A stretch of DNA of 64,000 nucleotides. Source: Anastatus disparis. Lineage: Eukaryota; Arthropoda; Insecta; Hymenoptera; Eupelmidae. Numbering within the stretch: position 1 is the first letter of the stretch; each line of letters begins with the position of its first letter. The notes beneath the pieces were generated by a model, which saw nothing but the letters and a program-made list of their open reading frames with translations, was not told the origin of the DNA and searched no databases. The stretch covers positions 62,001 through 126,000 of the forward strand of contig JAFFSR010000396.1 in NCBI GenBank assembly GCA_017163975.1, in the 5' to 3' direction. Shown here in pieces: positions 61,401 to 64,000 of this stretch. The position numbers and the translations under genes were made by a program.

Positions 61401-62235
61401 GCCTCCATCTGGCCGTTTCCGTAGCTCCGTCTCCGTCCCGCTGTCATGGTCCAACTGTCTCCGTCTTTCTATCACCGTCTCCTAATTTGCGTCTCGGTCT
61501 GACTGTTTCAGTCCCTCCGTCCTTTCGTCTCTGTCTTTTCTCGGCTCCATCTTTCTCTCCGTCTGTTCATCTTTGTCTGTCCGTCACCATCGCATTATCT
61601 CCGTCGCTATTTCTCCGCCTTCGTCTCCCCGTCTTCGTCTTTTCGTCTCTGTCTTATCATCTCCGTTACTTCGTTTTTATTATAAATTTTTCCGTCTCCA
61701 TCTCTCTGTCTCCGTCTCTCCACCTCCATCTTTCGGTCTTCGCATTTCTGTCTTTTTTTCTATTTTCCTGTCTTCGTCTCGTTGCCGTTAAACTGTTGCT
61801 GACTCTCCGTTTCGTCCCTCTCTCAAGGCTTTACTTCTCTGTCTTCGTCTCTCCATACCTGTCTGTTTGTTTCCGTACCTCCAACACCGTCCCTCCGTTT
61901 ACGCCTTTTCTTCTCCGTCTCTCCGTCTTCGTCTTTTCGTCTTCTTCCCTCTGTCTTAGTCTCCCTGTCTTCGTCTTTCTGTTTTTGTCTCCCCATCTCC
62001 ATCTCTTTATCTCCGTCCTTACGTCTCCGTCTCTTTGCGTCTCTTTTATCTCAGTCTGTCTACTTCCGACTCTCAGTCTGCGTCTCTCCGTCCCCGTCTT
62101 TCCATCTTCGTCTCTCTGTCTCCATCCACCCGACTACGTCTCCGACCCCCCCTTACCGTTTAAGTCACTTCGTCTCCGTCTCTCCGTCTCTGTCTCCTGG
62201 TCTACGTCTCTCCATCTCCGTCACTCCGTCCCTTT
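58484..62235. repeat. 3.75-kb degenerate polypyrimidine satellite, (GTCTCC)n-like
   Basis: Hexamer-based repeat, mostly TCTCCGTCTCTCTGTCTCCG variants with strong strand asymmetry (pyrimidines on plus). Higher-order duplications are visible: about 58485-59080 against 60650-61215, and about 60010-60300 against 61350-61640. Long plus-strand reading frames rich in Leu, Ser, Val, Phe and Arg arise because the hexamers rarely form stops; they are not considered genes. Confidence 0.9.
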
Positions 62236-62803
62236 GTTTCTTTGTTCTCGAGGGGCTATTCAATTGGCGATACATATGTACGTATCGCGCCGTACGTACG
62301 TACGAGCGGACGTAAGTTGGTAGCCCTACAAAGACGAGTTCGCGCGAGCAACGAACAGCTATTCTAACAATCCAAACCTTATGTCTACGTTTTCATGTAA
62401 ATATAAATATGCCCAAATGATTTTTACTGCGCGTAGTATTATTTTAAAGATAGGCATTATTATTATTATCATAATTATTAATAATATTATTATTATCATA
62501 ATAGTTATTAGCAGCTATTAGCATTTATAAAAATTATTAAACTTTTTATACGTATCTAAAATTTTTGTCATAGTAATAATTAATTTAAATAATTGCTTAA
62601 TTATAAATTAATTATTTAAATAAGTTAAGTAATAACTTCTTAAAAAATTTTTAATGTTTCAAAAGTTGACACAACAAATAAGTTAATTTAATTATCTTTA
62701 CAATATTAAATTATTAAATAAAAAGATTAAAATTCATTAACAAAAAAAATTATTGTATAAATAACAATTAAACATTATTTAAAAATTTTTATTTTTTAGA
62801 ATA
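62236..62803. other. AT-rich spacer
   Basis: A CGTACGTACGTACG palindromic patch at about 62290, then AT-rich DNA with (ATT)n words. Nothing coding is supported. Confidence 0.45.
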
Positions 62804-63180
62804 CTAGCGACATTCGTGCGCGCGAAGCGCGCAACAAATTTATACTCCAGGGTCAACTATGGATATAATAACACCTATAAACATGATAAGTAATTTTAAT
62901 AAACGAAATTATTTTTGTAGCAATTTTATTGTTTTGAAAAAAATGATGAGTGGTCATCTATCAAAAATTAATTTTAAATAAAAACTAAAATTATGAACCT
63001 TAAAATCAAACAGTACGAAGTGCCTTTAATGCGTCATCAAAAAATAAAAAAATTAAATTAAAAAAAATTTTTAATATAATTTTTCACATACATAATTTTC
63101 AATATTTATATTAGTTCTTTGGCATGTAGGATATAAGATCAAACTCTAGACATCGCAGCATACAATTGACCATGATCAAA
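62804..63180 (-). mobile_element. Helitron 3' end with helicase C-terminal remnant
   Basis: On the minus strand GCGCGC-TTC-GCGCGC forms a perfect hairpin, 10 bases before CTAG (62804-62807) followed by T, a textbook Helitron terminus. At about 63180-63110 the minus strand reads Phe-Asp-His-Gly-Gln-Leu-Tyr-Ala-Ala-Met-Ser-Arg-Val, the conserved C-terminal helicase motif. It then meets a stop. Only the tail of the element remains, and it belongs to a different lineage from 30671-37862. Confidence 0.75.
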
Positions 63181-63289
63181 AACTTTTCTTCATCAATCAA
63201 TAATTATATTATTCTTGAGCAGCTGACAGCAGCTAAAAATTTTTTTAAGGAACTGAATAAACTAATAGCAGTATCTGTTTCAATTTTTC

Positions 63290-63486
63290 TTTATTTACAA
63301 CATATAAGTGATTTGAAACATAATAGAGACAAATCTGCATTGGTTACACACTGTAAAAATTCTGGCCATAGCTTTGATACAAACATAGGAACCTCAAAGA
63401 TATTAGACATTGAATGCAATTATCAAAAAAGATTGCTATCAGAAATGATACATATTAAAAAATATGAAAATTGCAATAATACATGA
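63290..63486 (+). pseudogene. Penelope-type GIY-YIG endonuclease C-terminal fragment
   Basis: HISDLKHNRDKSALVTHCKN, SGHSFDTNIGTSKILDIECN and LLSEMIHIKKYENCNN resemble the C-terminal half of the GIY-YIG endonuclease of Penelope-like retroelements, including the Ile-Leu-Asp-X-Glu and Ser-Glu-Met-Ile-His-Ile-Lys-Lys motifs. The GIY-YIG core and the RT are missing. The open frame extends upstream to 63166 through sequence with no similarity I recognise, where it meets the Helitron remnant. It is a truncated copy. Confidence 0.65.
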
Positions 63487-64000
63487 CACTGAAAAATTAA
63501 ACAACGTATATAATAAATACATAGTTGAATTATTAAAAAGAAATTAATTTTTTTGATAAAACGGTTTCAAGAATAAATTATTTACAATAAAACGCAATAA
63601 TTGTTAAATGAGATTAAATATAATTGAATCAGATTCATTCATGTGAGTCAAAATCTTGAATCAAATACCAAGTACATAAAGGAACACACTTGCTAGTCAC
63701 TTTGTACAAATGTAACTCACCTAAATTACCTATGTTAAAGATTTGCGAAAATTTTTATTATTAATAGAAATATCTATTATTATATATTTTTATAAAACAA
63801 AAATAGTTTGACAGTTATGTAATACCACATATGTAATACTTGTAAGTTTCATTTTTTATTTTTATTGTTACACCTAAAATGTATTATTTTAGGTGATGTT
63901 TTTTTAATGTATTGTTGATGAATTTAGAAATTTTTAATCATTAAGAAACTGTTATCAGTTGTTATTAAATTTTATGTTTTAGCACCATAAGAAGCATCTC
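63487..64000. other. AT-rich end of window
   Basis: No gene or repeat recognised. Confidence 0.4.

Noticed and set aside
58442..62323. Very long plus-strand open frames (up to about 570 codons) in the pyrimidine-rich region
   Set aside because: They are translations of degenerate GTCTCC hexamers. Several frames and both strands are open at once, and composition is limited to a few residues.

Overview
The window looks like a repeat-dense, AT-rich piece of an arthropod nuclear genome, most likely an insect and possibly a hymenopteran. The organism call is an inference from the mix of transposon families, short GT-AG introns and absence of prokaryotic signals. I recognise no host housekeeping gene. 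Almost everything that can be named is a transposable element, a relic of one, or satellite DNA.

Layout. 1-2700: the C-terminal end of a multicopy mobile-element-type protein, a 124-bp tandem repeat with nuclear-receptor-like half sites, and unrecognised sequence. 2690-10198: a minisatellite of about 52-60 bp (GGGACATTTCATGTCAACTC plus CA/TG runs plus (TA)n), broken by a solo LTR (3504-4782), a TA-flanked Tc1/mariner-type MITE (5326-6408), a TTAA-flanked palindromic MITE (6702-7223) and a foldback unit (8470-9396). 10199-21049: a nearly full-length Ty3/gypsy retrotransposon on the minus strand. Its LTRs are almost identical, but its ORFs carry stops and the RT core is deleted. A Pro/Ser-rich, zinc-knuckle ORF follows the integrase. 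21050-30670: more satellite, a Helitron-type 3' end, and an asymmetric inverted duplication (22826-28398) that holds two copies of an unrecognised pseudogene and a 1.3-kb minisatellite. A short two-exon unknown gene lies just outside it. 30671-37862: a decayed minus-strand Helitron (OTU remnant, Rep HUH, PIF1-like helicase) interrupted by a SINE with a 15-bp target duplication. 38255-45900: G-rich repeats, a multilayer palindrome (38830-43150), a foldback element (43152-44516) and more satellite.

47998-57747 is the most interesting object. It is a 9.75-kb element with terminal inverted repeats of about 1.08 kb. It encloses an apparently intact four-exon gene for an 839-residue protein with two ARL14EP-like cysteine modules followed by a transposase-like domain with conserved acidic motifs. 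Intron 1 carries a 2.15-kb foldback element whose ends begin with the same motif as the dispersed minisatellite. 58484-62235 is a 3.75-kb degenerate polypyrimidine satellite. The right end holds a Helitron 3' terminus with a helicase remnant, then the tail of a Penelope-type GIY-YIG endonuclease.

Working view: (TA)n tracts inside the minisatellite act as landing sites for several unrelated elements. The minisatellite may derive from the termini of one foldback transposon family. The long-TIR element is the best candidate for an autonomous, poorly described DNA transposon.
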